DNA of 64,000 nt from Mediterranea sp. An20 (GTDB taxonomy: Bacteria; Bacteroidota; Bacteroidia; Bacteroidales; Bacteroidaceae): positions 1 through 64,000 of the forward strand of contig NZ_NFJV01000010.1 of assembly GCF_002160055.1 (NCBI RefSeq), read 5' to 3'. The position numbers and the translations under genes were made by a program. The notes below the pieces were generated by a model. That model worked only from the letters and a program-made list of their open reading frames with translations. It was not told where the DNA came from and did no database searches. Shown here piece by piece: positions 16,896-25,877 of the stretch. Position 1 is the first letter of the stretch. Each line of letters starts with the position of its first letter.

Positions 16896-18263
16896 CTATC
16901 TGTTTATTTCGACAGCATGTGACGCCTTTCTGCTTATAGAATTGTGTTGTACAGTAGTCCGAAGTTGGGATGACTGTGTGGGATTCTGTTCGCCACTGAT
17001 AATACTTAAAGCTGTAGATAGCATCAGTTCATTCGGATGGCCAAAGGGCAGGAAGCGGGCCAGGTCATCATTTTCATTTATAGACACATCGGGTTGGAAT
17101 CCGTCTTCATAGTCTGATTCTCCTTGTGAGTTGTATATTTTGCAGACTATTGGGCTCATCGTAAGCATAAGTTCCGGGTTGGTGAAGCTGACAGAGCCTA
17201 CATTTTTCCCTACGGTGGTGGAGTCTATAAGTACTACGTTCATAAAAGGACGCAGGCAGTTTATCAGCATCTCCGAAGCAGAAGCGGTTTCTTCGCTTGT
17301 CAGTACATAAAGTGTAGACAAGTTCAAATTGGCGCCATTTTGAATCAGGTTTTCGTCCAGCAGTAATGAGACGCTTTGAAAATTGCTGTTGTATTCCAAG
17401 TAGCTCAACTGTTGTCCAAGTGCCGATGCCGGGGCAAGCATGGTGCATAGCAGTTGGGCACAAGTCACCAGGCCTCCATTATTGTAGCGCAAATCCAGTA
17501 TGAATTCATCGACCTGCCCGGAAGCAAACTGCTGAAAGACAGAGCGGAGCTCGTCGTCATATTCTGTGCCGCTGTCTGTGGCGCCCGCACTGAAGTGGTT
17601 GTACACCAAATAACCGACTTGTTTACCTCCTGACTGATATATATTATAATAATGTATAGGATTGTCCTGGATGCTCCGTGCCGATGCAATGGTCTGCGGC
17701 CCGTCATTGTAAGAGCGGATTGTATCGTTTTCGGCATCATAATAACCTATGGTTAACTGCATGCTTCCGTCTCCGTACAAACGTCCGTAATTATTTTCTG
17801 TGATCGGTTCTCCGTCCATTTCCATAATCCAGTCTCCGCGCTGCAATCCTATTTCGCCTGCAGGACTTTCCGGAACGACATAAAGGACATGTGCATACAA
17901 GGCCGTGTCGTTGCCTTCGACCCGGTTCGTAGTAAATTGGAATCCATAACTATAGTCTGTATAGGGAATGCTACGTGTCGCAGGAATCAGGCTGTCGATG
18001 GTAGAATAAGGTGTGCCGTTCTTTCCATCTTCATCGGAAAGGAGTGAAGAAAAAAAGGTGAATGGCTCCTGGAAATAGTTCAGGTCATTCGTGTTGGGAA
18101 TGCTTTGATTCCAATAATACCATACCCGCATGGTGTCATCTATCCAGCGGTCGGATTTGGTTTCTTCCGCATACAATGCCCACCGGTCTTGGGCACATGA
18201 ACCGAAATAAATCGGCAACAAAACCATCCCTAATAATAATATGTATATACTTCTTGTCTTCAT
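16896..18263 (-). CDS. S41-family (C-terminal processing type) peptidase lipoprotein
   Basis: A 455-residue predicted lipoprotein: the N-terminal hydrophobic segment ends in a lipobox-like YFGSC, so Cys23 would be lipidated. A PDZ-like region is visible at VPESPAGEIGLQRGDWIMEMDG. The protease core has the strand FILDLRYNNGG, the nucleophile serine within EETASASEMLIN and the general-base lysine in STTVGKNVGS, the Ser-Lys dyad of tail-specific proteases. It probably acts in the periplasm on envelope proteins; substrates are unknown. A possible - strand -7 box, TAAATTTG, lies at 18276-18269, immediately before the ATG, which would leave a very short leader. Confidence 0.9.
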   Translation of the reverse strand: MKTRSIYILLLGMVLLPIYFGSCAQDRWALYAEETKSDRWIDDTMRVWYYWNQSIPNTNDLNYFQEPFTFFSSLLSDEDGKNGTPYSTIDSLIPATRSIPYTDYSYGFQFTTNRVEGNDTALYAHVLYVVPESPAGEIGLQRGDWIMEMDGEPITENNYGRLYGDGSMQLTIGYYDAENDTIRSYNDGPQTIASARSIQDNPIHYYNIYQSGGKQVGYLVYNHFSAGATDSGTEYDDELRSVFQQFASGQVDEFILDLRYNNGGLVTCAQLLCTMLAPASALGQQLSYLEYNSNFQSVSLLLDENLIQNGANLNLSTLYVLTSEETASASEMLINCLRPFMNVVLIDSTTVGKNVGSVSFTNPELMLTMSPIVCKIYNSQGESDYEDGFQPDVSINENDDLARFLPFGHPNELMLSTALSIISGEQNPTQSSQLRTTVQHNSISRKASHAVEINR

Positions 18264-18515
18264 GCCTGCAAATTTAGATAAAATTCTTGAGATTCTACAC
18301 CGACAGAATGAGAGCCTGTTTAATTTTTCCTCTTTTAAGATTTATAATCAGCTTCTTTTGAGCCTCTTTCCGGTTTCCACTCAGCCATTCTGCCTATATT
18401 CAAGAGGGCGGTTCCTAAAGTATAGGAAGCACGTTCCTTATATACATGGCACAGCCTCCTTAGCTATCAGAGTGAAAGAAATGAAATATCCGGAAAGTTT
18501 CGGCGAAAGTGGCTG

Positions 18516-21500
18516 TTACTTTTTTGTAACCATATCCACCTTTTGTAGCAGTGTATCAGACTTTTGCACCAATGTGTCCGCTCTCTGCATCAGGGTATCC
18601 GCTTTTACCTCCTGCAGTCTGGAAGCAGGCTTTGTTTTCAACCGGCGCAACTTCCATTTTTTCCAAAACATCAGGTCTGCCCACCGTTCAAAGTCTTTCT
18701 TGAAGATGATTCCGATACCCTGGGTAGTCAGATTGGTGCGGGTATAATATCGGTCGTTGGTTTCGTTATAGGCTTTCAGACGGATGTCTCCTGAGCGGTT
18801 TACTAACCATTCAGCTTCGAAGTCGCCCACAAAATTAGTATTGGAGAGCGGGTTGTCCCGGTATCCGAAATTGCCGTTGATGAGCAGCCGGTTGTTCAGC
18901 AGTTGTCCGGACAACATGCCTTCAAATTCAACGTCGGTCCATCCTTTCTGTCCGGTACTGAAGTTGGTGCCGATGTTCCAGTCGTTGTTGTTGATGATGT
19001 TGGAGAGCGCGTTGTTGAGCTGGCCGGAGAGGGTAGAGGAGAGCATGCTGGACATCATGTCTGAATTCTGGGTCGTACCGGAGTTTTCGGGCATATAGAA
19101 TTTGCCTATACCCAGCAGATATAGAATTTGGGTGCTTTTCTGCTCATCTGTTGAGATATAATTACGAACCAGAGCCTGTACTTCTTCGCGCTCATTGGGC
19201 AATTCCAAATCTAACCTGATGTCGGGTGAGGTCAGCTGACCGGCAATATTCATAATGCAGTCTACCTTCACATTGGTTTGTGTGACATATTCGTTAGCGT
19301 TTGGAATCAGGTCGTTCAACGAAGCGGAATTGACGGTGTATTTGGCCCTGATATTCAAAAAGGCATCCAAAGGAGATCCGTTGAATGAAATGGAACTTCC
19401 TTCGTCAATGGTGAAATCTTTGCGGATTACTTCCTGGAGACTAAATTTGTAAAGTCCCTGGTCTATTTTGTAATTACCGAATATTTTCACGTCACCTTTA
19501 TTGAAGAAGTCGGTGCGTATATTGCCCGAACCTCGTGCACTGATGTAGTCACCGGCTATCGGGTCCATGATGATACGCATGGTTGCTTCAGGGGTGGCGT
19601 CTATCTGCAAGTTCAGGCGAATATCCGTATCCCCCTGCTCTTCTTCGGCTTTTATTTCCTGCCGGGCTATCTCATAATCAGATAAAGCGGTAGAATCTTG
19701 GGTAACCCTTCGCGGGGTTTTATCAACGAAGTGTATAAACTGGTTGCTTACGGCCGACGTAACATTGTCTTTGATATACGTGAACTGACTGTTTTTATTG
19801 GTTGTCATGGCCACATCAATATTGACTCCGTCGTTTGCATTGCCTGCAATCGTGGCATTGCCGGTTCCGTAGACGGTGCCGTAGAATGGAAAATCCGGTG
19901 ATTCTGTGGTGTTCATCACCAACATATTATTTATCCCGAAGTTGAAATGATACTTTAAGTTTTTGAAGTGCTGGTAACGCAGATACCCGTTAACTCTTCC
20001 TTGATGCCCTTGCGTATCCAGAATACGGTTATTGACAAAAGTCAGGCCATCTGGAGCAATAAAAATACTGTCTTTGATAGAATAGGTTGTATTAAGTACG
20101 TCTACTTTGAGCGAAGCATCCCCACGCACGCGTCCTTCCATGGTCAGGGCTTTAAACCTCCCATAGAAGTGTACATTTCCCCATACCCGTCCGCCAAAAT
20201 CGGACGTGATGCTCCGCATGTAATGGTGTATGAATTTCATGTTGGTACCTTGGGCTTCGATCTGCAAATCAAGGGAACTGGTCGGCTTGATGGGGTAGAT
20301 GAATCCATGTACACGGGTGCGTGCCGTATCGCGTTCGCGGATGCGTGCGTCCAGGTAGATGCCTTTCACGTCGTGGTGCCATTCCCCATGTATGTTTGCA
20401 TCGCCCAATAATCCTTCATTCAGACCGAAGTTCCGGATAAACAGGTCGGTGCTCATCACCGGTTTGCCAAGCACACCGCTGGCAAGGGCAGGCCCCGTCG
20501 CTTCTCCCTGGAAGTTGACACCCAAATCTGCGATGTCAAATACATATCCGATATTAATATCCTGCAAGTCTGCCCGTATCGTATCCTCCGGAGATTTGGA
20601 AATGACACCGCTTATGCTGAGGTGGCGTTCCCGATGTGAGAAGTTGAAGTCATTGATATGTATTTTCCCCGAATCAACAATCACTTCTGAAGGATGTATA
20701 TTCCATAAGGTGTCGTTGAGAATGATTTCCGTCGGTTGGATTTGCACAATGGTTTTGAGTGGCGCTTCTTTGAATTCGGAAGTTTTTGGGTAGTCGCGTT
20801 CAATATGGAGCGTATCATTCTGTTGCTCCCGAATAAACCGGGTCAGGGTGGAGAGCCGGCCGCTGTATGTGGCACCGCTGCTGTTTCCCCAGTTCAGAAT
20901 GGTCTTTATGCTATCATTCTTTGCATAAGTCTCCAGCGAAATATTTACGGCACCATTCGTTTTCCGGTTGGTAAATCTTAAAGTCGTACGGAAACGGTCG
21001 TACGGATTCTCGCATAAGAACATGCCGGATTCGATAAATTTATTCTGGTAGCGCATACGTGGGAAATAGCCTTCGAGCCGCAGGCGGCGGGACGCATCGT
21101 TAAAATATCCCTTCACCGTGGAATGCGTGTACACTTTGACCGGAAAATCAAAAAGAGTGGACAATATATCCGTATTATAAATATGTAGGTCGAAGTAGAA
21201 ATTGTTTTCAGACTTGACTTCCTTAAAACTCTTTCCGGAAGGAGCCAATGCCGGAATATACCTCTGCACGATGTTCAGAAAACTGGCAGGAAGTGTTTTA
21301 TAGGAGTAGTTGCCCGTGACATGAGCCTCCATAAAATTGGAACGGATGACAAGTGATTTTTCCTCCTTGCCTTGCCTGATAGCCATGATTTTGAGGTTGT
21401 CGAGAAGATAATTCTTATCCGGTGCCGTGAAAGAGAGGCTGTCGATATTGATTTCACCATCCATATCGTCGATAGAACCGCCGGTGAAGTCGGCTTTCAA

Positions 21501-23102
21501 TCTGGCAGAAAACTCGGCCTGCTGGTATTTATGGGGAGTCAGTTGTAAGTCGTGGGGCTTTAAATGGTCTATGGTAGCCAAAAAATTGAATGTAGGAATT
21601 TGTCCGGCTACATTGATTGCACCGTTCAGTTTGACAGAGCCGTTAGGGTCATCCAACGCTACCTGCCCGTTGAATCCTCCCTCTTTGTATTCCCCGTCCA
21701 ACGTAATGTTTTTGTAAGAATATTGGCTGTAGTCAATGGATGCGACCAAGCCTTTCAGAATGATTTGAGGGTACTGGTTCTGGCGGTGTTTGCCGTTTAC
21801 GTTTAGATTGAACGTGATTTTGCCCAGTTTTTTGTTGGATAGCAATGTTCCGAGTTCAAAATCTTCTGTGGCTACCTCCCCGGAATATGCCCAATTTCCT
21901 TTTCCTTTGTCAGATGTGATTTTTACGTCTGTCTTGATGACTCCGAGTTCTGTACGCAGTTGTCCGTACGTGACAAGGTCTGTGAAATAGCCGGAAAGTT
22001 CCCCATGAAACGCGATGGTGCCCAGATTCTCAATGACAGATGGCTGTTTCTTCCCATTATTGCTCAGGTTTTGCATAAGGAAACTCATGCCTTCCCGGTC
22101 GGCATATAATTTAGAGAGGTTGGCAAACACATAGGCATCGCTTGGGTGAGCCAGGTCTTGGAACGATGCCTCTCCCCGCAAATAGAAATGGTTTCGTGGG
22201 GAAGCAATGGAAAAACGCGGGCAATTCAGTTGATCCAAAGGCCCGTTTGCCTTGATTTCTGCCCGTAACGGCTCCTTGAAAGAGGAAAAAAACGGAAGAA
22301 AAGGAGCTAAATCCTGTAATACGATTTCCGACGGCTTCATGTGGAAAGAGAAGCGGAGTTTTCTCATAGGATCCTTAAAGGCTTCTATGCTGTCGTATTG
22401 AAGGTGGATGGTGTCTGTTTGAATAGAAGTATGCGGCAGGTCGACGGAGAAGTTGTCTACAATCATGCCCTGCTCATTTCCTACAAACCTGAGGCTCAGT
22501 TTCTTCAGATGAAACCCGGAATTCTGTTCTTCTATGCTCAGTCGCTTGATGGAAGCGTTGATAGAATCGTTTTGCAGAGCCTTCAATGAGATGGTGGCAA
22601 TAATATTGTTGAACCGGAGGTGTTGCGGATTGAACTTTCCCGGGGTATCCTTTGCTGAAAGTACGTCATAAGAGACTTCACCGCGTCTGATAAGCAGTGA
22701 ATTGATGCGCAGATGCAGGTCTTTCTCCTTTTTGACCGTGTCGTTGGAAGCCAATGCGTTTATTACAAACTGGAAGTTGGGTTCGCTTTCCGGAGTCCTT
22801 TTTTCCAATGCTATGTTGAAACCGAACAACTGGATGTTGCTGATAGAAATCTGTCCGTTGAAAAGAGGAAAAATGTCAAACTTGGCAGACAACCGGGATA
22901 CTTTCAGCATTTCCTTTCCGGATAAATCATTCAGCTGCAAATCGTCAACGATTACCCGATTCAGCAATCCGAGGTTAACCCTGCCTATGCTCAGCTTGCT
23001 TCCCAAAGCCCGGCTCAACTGTTCGGACAGGAGCACGGAAACCTGTTGCTGCACGTAAGGAAGGTTCAGCAATAAAATGGCACCAATGTAACATCCTAAC
23101 AC
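18516..23102 (-). CDS. tamB: Translocation and assembly module protein TamB (DUF490), start uncertain
   Basis: A very large protein (1528 residues from the GTG at 23102) with an N-terminal hydrophobic anchor followed by AsmA-like and long beta-helical segments. Its C-terminal DUF490 domain includes VQALVRNYISTDEQKS and LSNIINNNDWNIG. TamB-like proteins bridge the inner and outer membranes and are tied to outer-membrane protein assembly and phospholipid transport. No ATG opens the frame. Upstream of the GTG the same frame continues without stop to a TGA at 23168 and encodes IKKLKRTIRILIGIV, a typical positively charged cytoplasmic flank and first half of the anchor. The true start may therefore be a non-ATG codon near 23144. 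Confidence 0.9.
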   Translation of the reverse strand: MLGCYIGAILLLNLPYVQQQVSVLLSEQLSRALGSKLSIGRVNLGLLNRVIVDDLQLNDLSGKEMLKVSRLSAKFDIFPLFNGQISISNIQLFGFNIALEKRTPESEPNFQFVINALASNDTVKKEKDLHLRINSLLIRRGEVSYDVLSAKDTPGKFNPQHLRFNNIIATISLKALQNDSINASIKRLSIEEQNSGFHLKKLSLRFVGNEQGMIVDNFSVDLPHTSIQTDTIHLQYDSIEAFKDPMRKLRFSFHMKPSEIVLQDLAPFLPFFSSFKEPLRAEIKANGPLDQLNCPRFSIASPRNHFYLRGEASFQDLAHPSDAYVFANLSKLYADREGMSFLMQNLSNNGKKQPSVIENLGTIAFHGELSGYFTDLVTYGQLRTELGVIKTDVKITSDKGKGNWAYSGEVATEDFELGTLLSNKKLGKITFNLNVNGKHRQNQYPQIILKGLVASIDYSQYSYKNITLDGEYKEGGFNGQVALDDPNGSVKLNGAINVAGQIPTFNFLATIDHLKPHDLQLTPHKYQQAEFSARLKADFTGGSIDDMDGEINIDSLSFTAPDKNYLLDNLKIMAIRQGKEEKSLVIRSNFMEAHVTGNYSYKTLPASFLNIVQRYIPALAPSGKSFKEVKSENNFYFDLHIYNTDILSTLFDFPVKVYTHSTVKGYFNDASRRLRLEGYFPRMRYQNKFIESGMFLCENPYDRFRTTLRFTNRKTNGAVNISLETYAKNDSIKTILNWGNSSGATYSGRLSTLTRFIREQQNDTLHIERDYPKTSEFKEAPLKTIVQIQPTEIILNDTLWNIHPSEVIVDSGKIHINDFNFSHRERHLSISGVISKSPEDTIRADLQDINIGYVFDIADLGVNFQGEATGPALASGVLGKPVMSTDLFIRNFGLNEGLLGDANIHGEWHHDVKGIYLDARIRERDTARTRVHGFIYPIKPTSSLDLQIEAQGTNMKFIHHYMRSITSDFGGRVWGNVHFYGRFKALTMEGRVRGDASLKVDVLNTTYSIKDSIFIAPDGLTFVNNRILDTQGHQGRVNGYLRYQHFKNLKYHFNFGINNMLVMNTTESPDFPFYGTVYGTGNATIAGNANDGVNIDVAMTTNKNSQFTYIKDNVTSAVSNQFIHFVDKTPRRVTQDSTALSDYEIARQEIKAEEEQGDTDIRLNLQIDATPEATMRIIMDPIAGDYISARGSGNIRTDFFNKGDVKIFGNYKIDQGLYKFSLQEVIRKDFTIDEGSSISFNGSPLDAFLNIRAKYTVNSASLNDLIPNANEYVTQTNVKVDCIMNIAGQLTSPDIRLDLELPNEREEVQALVRNYISTDEQKSTQILYLLGIGKFYMPENSGTTQNSDMMSSMLSSTLSGQLNNALSNIINNNDWNIGTNFSTGQKGWTDVEFEGMLSGQLLNNRLLINGNFGYRDNPLSNTNFVGDFEAEWLVNRSGDIRLKAYNETNDRYYTRTNLTTQGIGIIFKKDFERWADLMFWKKWKLRRLKTKPASRLQEVKADTLMQRADTLVQKSDTLLQKVDMVTKK

Positions 23103-23173
23103 GATGCCGATTAGAATACGTATGGTTCGCTTAAGCTTTTTGATGGCGCAGTTATTTTTTATAAATCAGCGAA

Positions 23174-23222
23174 CAAAAATAGCAAATAATATATTATGAA
23201 TCTACTTTTATCACTACTTTTG
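23174..23222. promoter_or_regulatory. Divergent tamB/tsaD promoter region
   Basis: Two Bacteroides-type -7 boxes lie back to back. TACTTTTG at 23215-23222 points right and suits tsaD (ATG 23246). On the opposite strand TATTTTTG (23181-23174) points left toward tamB. The -33 elements are not clear for either. Confidence 0.6.
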
Positions 23223-23245
23223 CAAGGTTTAATACAAATATAATT

Positions 23246-24265
23246 ATGAGTACCCTGATTTTAGGAATAGAATCTTCGTGTGATGACACTTCTGCGGCCG
23301 TTATCAGAGACGGTTATTTGCTTTCGAACGTAGTAGCCGGACAGGCCGTACACGAAGCATACGGAGGTGTAGTGCCGGAATTAGCTTCCCGTGCTCACCA
23401 GCAAAATATAGTTCCCGTAGTTCATGAAGCCTTGAAACGTGCGGGAGTCAGCAAGGAAGAATTAAGTGCCGTTGCTTTTACGCGAGGTCCCGGTTTAATG
23501 GGCTCTCTGTTGGTGGGCGTGTCTTTTGCCAAGGGATTTGCAAGGGCTCTTAATATTCCCATGATAGATGTCAACCATCTGACTGGTCATGTTTTAGCTC
23601 ACTTTATTAAAGTGGAAGGAGAGGAAAACCGCCAGCCGGAATTTCCTTTTTTGTGCCTATTGGTGTCTGGAGGAAATTCTCAAATCATATTGGTGAAGGC
23701 TTATAATGATATGGAGATTCTGGGCCAAACCATCGATGATGCAGCGGGTGAAGCTATCGACAAATGTTCCAAGGTTATGGGGTTAGGGTATCCCGGCGGT
23801 CCCATTATAGATAAATTGGCCCGTCAAGGCAATCCCAAAGCGTTCAGCTTCAGCAAACCACACATTCCAGGTCTGGATTATAGCTTCAGCGGTTTAAAGA
23901 CATCTTTTTTATATTCATTGCGCAATTGGATGAAAGAAGACCCTGATTTCATCGAGCATCATAAAACGGATCTGGCTGCATCGCTGGAAGCTACAATAGT
24001 GGATATACTGATGGATAAATTACGGAAAGCAGCTAAGCAATATAATATAAAAGAGGTAGCTGTAGCCGGAGGTGTTTCTGCCAATAACGGCTTGCGGAAT
24101 GCCTTTAAAGAACATGCGCAAAGATATGGGTGGAATATTTATATCCCTAAATTCAGTTATACTACAGACAATGCTGCTATGATAGCCATCACCGGGTACT
24201 TCAAATTCCTGGATAAGGAGTTTTGCCCGATGGAAGCACCGGCTTTTTCTCGCGTTGCCCTTTGA
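23246..24265 (+). CDS. tsaD: tRNA N6-adenosine threonylcarbamoyltransferase
   Basis: A 339-residue Kae1/TsaD-family enzyme that transfers threonylcarbamoyl from TC-AMP to A37 of ANN-decoding tRNAs, working with TsaB and TsaE. The N-terminus ILGIESSCDDTSAAV is diagnostic. The metal-binding histidines are in VNHLTGHVLAH, and the ATP-site loops LVSGGNSQIILV and AVAGGVSANNGLR are present. Length is standard. It is transcribed away from tamB from its own promoter and is followed after 88 bases by pncC. Confidence 0.97.
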   Translation: MSTLILGIESSCDDTSAAVIRDGYLLSNVVAGQAVHEAYGGVVPELASRAHQQNIVPVVHEALKRAGVSKEELSAVAFTRGPGLMGSLLVGVSFAKGFARALNIPMIDVNHLTGHVLAHFIKVEGEENRQPEFPFLCLLVSGGNSQIILVKAYNDMEILGQTIDDAAGEAIDKCSKVMGLGYPGGPIIDKLARQGNPKAFSFSKPHIPGLDYSFSGLKTSFLYSLRNWMKEDPDFIEHHKTDLAASLEATIVDILMDKLRKAAKQYNIKEVAVAGGVSANNGLRNAFKEHAQRYGWNIYIPKFSYTTDNAAMIAITGYFKFLDKEFCPMEAPAFSRVAL

Positions 24266-24353
24266 TTTGTTTTTCGCAGGCCGGGCAAATGAATCTTAAA
24301 GGAATTTGTCTTATGGAATGTCCATAGTTCGATTTTAAGAGTGCATAATAGTT

Positions 24354-24827
24354 ATGAGCTTAGAAGAAAAAATTGGAGAATTGCTGAAAGCAAAGAAAAT
24401 GACCCTTTCCACCGCAGAAAGCTGTACGGGTGGAAGCATTGCGGCCTTGATAACTTCTGTTCCCGGCAGTTCGGAGTACTTCAAAGGAGGAGTCGTTGCT
24501 TATTCCAATGAGGTAAAAATGAATATGCTGTATGTCTCTCCGGAAACACTGCAAAAGTACGGTGCCGTGAGTCGCGAAACCGTAATCGAAATGGTTCAGG
24601 GTGTGATGGAATCTATGAAAACCGATTGTGCCGTAGCTACTTCCGGTATAGCCGGACCTGGAGGTGGTACGCCGGAAAAGCCGGTCGGGACGATTTGGAT
24701 GGCTGTAGCCTGTGGCGGTCTGATAGTAACCGAAAAAGAAGAAGGGGATGCCGGAAGAGCGGAAAATGTAAAGAAAACGGTTCATAATGCCCTGCTCCTG
24801 TTAAGTAGGTTGTTGGAAGAAAGGTAA
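24354..24827 (+). CDS. pncC: CinA-family nicotinamide-nucleotide amidohydrolase (PncC)
   Basis: A 157-residue stand-alone CinA C-terminal domain. PncC deamidates NMN to NaMN in pyridine-nucleotide recycling. The catalytic serine lies in [16 protein letters not shown], followed by [20 protein letters not shown]-type sequence, and [16 protein letters not shown] completes the active site. It lacks the N-terminal molybdopterin-binding-like domain of full CinA, as is common in this group. It lies 88 bases after tsaD in the same direction and may share its transcript. Confidence 0.92.
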   Translation: MSLEEKIGELLKAKKMTLSTAESCTGGSIAALITSVPGSSEYFKGGVVAYSNEVKMNMLYVSPETLQKYGAVSRETVIEMVQGVMESMKTDCAVATSGIAGPGGGTPEKPVGTIWMAVACGGLIVTEKEEGDAGRAENVKKTVHNALLLLSRLLEER

Positions 24828-24998
24828 TATTTTTCTTTGTTCTCTCAAAATGGCAGAAACAGGAACAACTTCAATTTCAGAAGTTGATAAAACGGAGATG
24901 CTGTGTTTGAGGAAGGGCAGGTAAGAGGAAGAAAAGTGCATATTCTTCAAAAAAAATCGGAAAAATACTATCCTGCAACGAATTATTGAGGGAAAAAC

Positions 24999-25029
24999 TT
25001 GTGTATTAACAATAAAAGTGCTTACTTTG
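24999..25029 (+). promoter_or_regulatory. Promoter of the L28-L33 ribosomal protein operon
   Basis: A TTGT element at 24999-25002 and a near-consensus TTACTTTG at 25022-25029 are separated by 19 bases, the Bacteroides -33/-7 spacing. rpmB starts 49 bases further on. Confidence 0.6.
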
Positions 25030-25078
25030 CGCTCTGTTTGAAATAAGCAATAGATAGAAACTATAAAAAAAGATAGAG

Positions 25079-25339
25079 ATGTCGAAGATTTGTCAAATTA
25101 CCGGAAAAAAAGCCATGGTTGGCAACAACGTTTCACATTCTAAAAGAAGAACAAAAAGAACTTTTGATGTGAACTTGTTTAAGAAGAAATTCTACTATGT
25201 AGAACAAGATTGCTGGATTAGCCTTAGCATTTGCGCTAACGGCTTGCGTATTATTAACAAGAAAGGCTTGGATGCAGCTTTAAAAGATGCAGTAGCTAAG
25301 GGCTATTGTGATTGGAAAAGCATTAAAGTTATCGGCTAA
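25079..25339 (+). CDS. rpmB: 50S ribosomal protein L28
   Basis: An 86-residue bL28 protein. The start [20 protein letters not shown] and the following basic [13 protein letters not shown] stretch are diagnostic; the tail runs [20 protein letters not shown] in pattern. It is first in a three-gene ribosomal cluster with L33 and the DUF4295 protein, 20 bases upstream of rpmG. Confidence 0.97.
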   Translation: MSKICQITGKKAMVGNNVSHSKRRTKRTFDVNLFKKKFYYVEQDCWISLSICANGLRIINKKGLDAALKDAVAKGYCDWKSIKVIG

Positions 25340-25359
25340 AATAAAAGGAGACTACGAAA

Positions 25360-25548
25360 ATGGCAAAGAAAGCTAAAGGTAACAGAGTACAGGTGATTTT
25401 GGAGTGCACTGAACATAAGGACAGCGGCATGCCGGGTACTTCTCGTTATATCACTACGAAAAACAGAAAGAATACAACTGAAAGATTGGAGTTGAAAAAA
25501 TACAACCCCATTTTGAAAAGAGTGACAATTCATAAGGAAATTAAGTAA
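25360..25548 (+). CDS. rpmG: 50S ribosomal protein L33
   Basis: A 62-residue bL33 protein with [15 protein letters not shown] at the N-terminus and [19 protein letters not shown] further on. It has a single cysteine in the ECTEHK position and lacks the CxxC zinc pairs of the other L33 form, so it is the non-zinc type. It lies between rpmB and the DUF4295 gene with 20-base gaps, so the three are co-transcribed. Confidence 0.97.
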   Translation: MAKKAKGNRVQVILECTEHKDSGMPGTSRYITTKNRKNTTERLELKKYNPILKRVTIHKEIK

Positions 25549-25568
25549 TATCAAAATATTAACCTGTC

Positions 25569-25727
25569 ATGGCAAAGAAAACAGTAGCAAGCTTGCACGA
25601 AGGTTCGAAAGAAGGCCGTGCATATACTAAGGTTATCAAGATGGTCAAATCTCCGAAAACCGGTGCCTATATTTTTGACGAACAAATGGTAGCCAACGAA
25701 AAAGTTCAGGACTTTTTCAAGAAATAA
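25569..25727 (+). CDS. DUF4295 small protein, Bacteroidota ribosome-associated (bL38-type)
   Basis: A 52-residue basic protein beginning MAKKTVASLHEGSKEGRAYT and ending KVQDFFKK, too short for usual ORF cut-offs. It matches the DUF4295 family, found next to L28 and L33 in Bacteroidota. I recall that a ribosome structure from Flavobacterium assigned a protein of this kind as a lineage-specific large-subunit protein (bL38), so a structural ribosomal role is likely. Identity with bL38 is from memory and should be treated as probable. It is the last gene before a strong terminator. Confidence 0.85.
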   Translation: MAKKTVASLHEGSKEGRAYTKVIKMVKSPKTGAYIFDEQMVANEKVQDFFKK

Positions 25728-25751
25728 AAAGAGCATTTGAATGCCTGATAT

Positions 25752-25795
25752 AACTCCCCTTATTGGCTGGATGGCTGATAAGGGGAGTTTTGTCT
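25752..25795 (+). terminator. Terminator of the ribosomal protein operon
   Basis: An 11-bp perfect stem (25752-25762 AACTCCCCTTA with 25779-25789) and 16-base loop are followed by a short T-rich tract. It lies 25 bases after the DUF4295 stop and separates this operon from ftsY. Confidence 0.75.
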
Positions 25796-25837
25796 ATAAA
25801 ATAAAGAGTTACTTTTCATTTTCTCGTTGGTTTTGTA

Positions 25838-25845
25838 TATCTTTG
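25838..25845 (+). promoter_or_regulatory. ftsY promoter -7 box
   Basis: TATCTTTG matches the Bacteroides TAnnTTTG consensus exactly and lies 33 bases before the ftsY ATG, just after a terminator. The matching -33 element is only a loose TTTTC at 25813-25817. Confidence 0.6.
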
Positions 25846-25877
25846 TAGCATAATGTCTTGAAATAAATAATCACGAT

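Noticed and set aside
18405-18430. A small palindrome TTCCTaaagtaTAGGAA between the S41 gene and tamB as a terminator
   Set aside because: The stem is about five base pairs and lacks a T-run on the - strand, so it is too weak to call.
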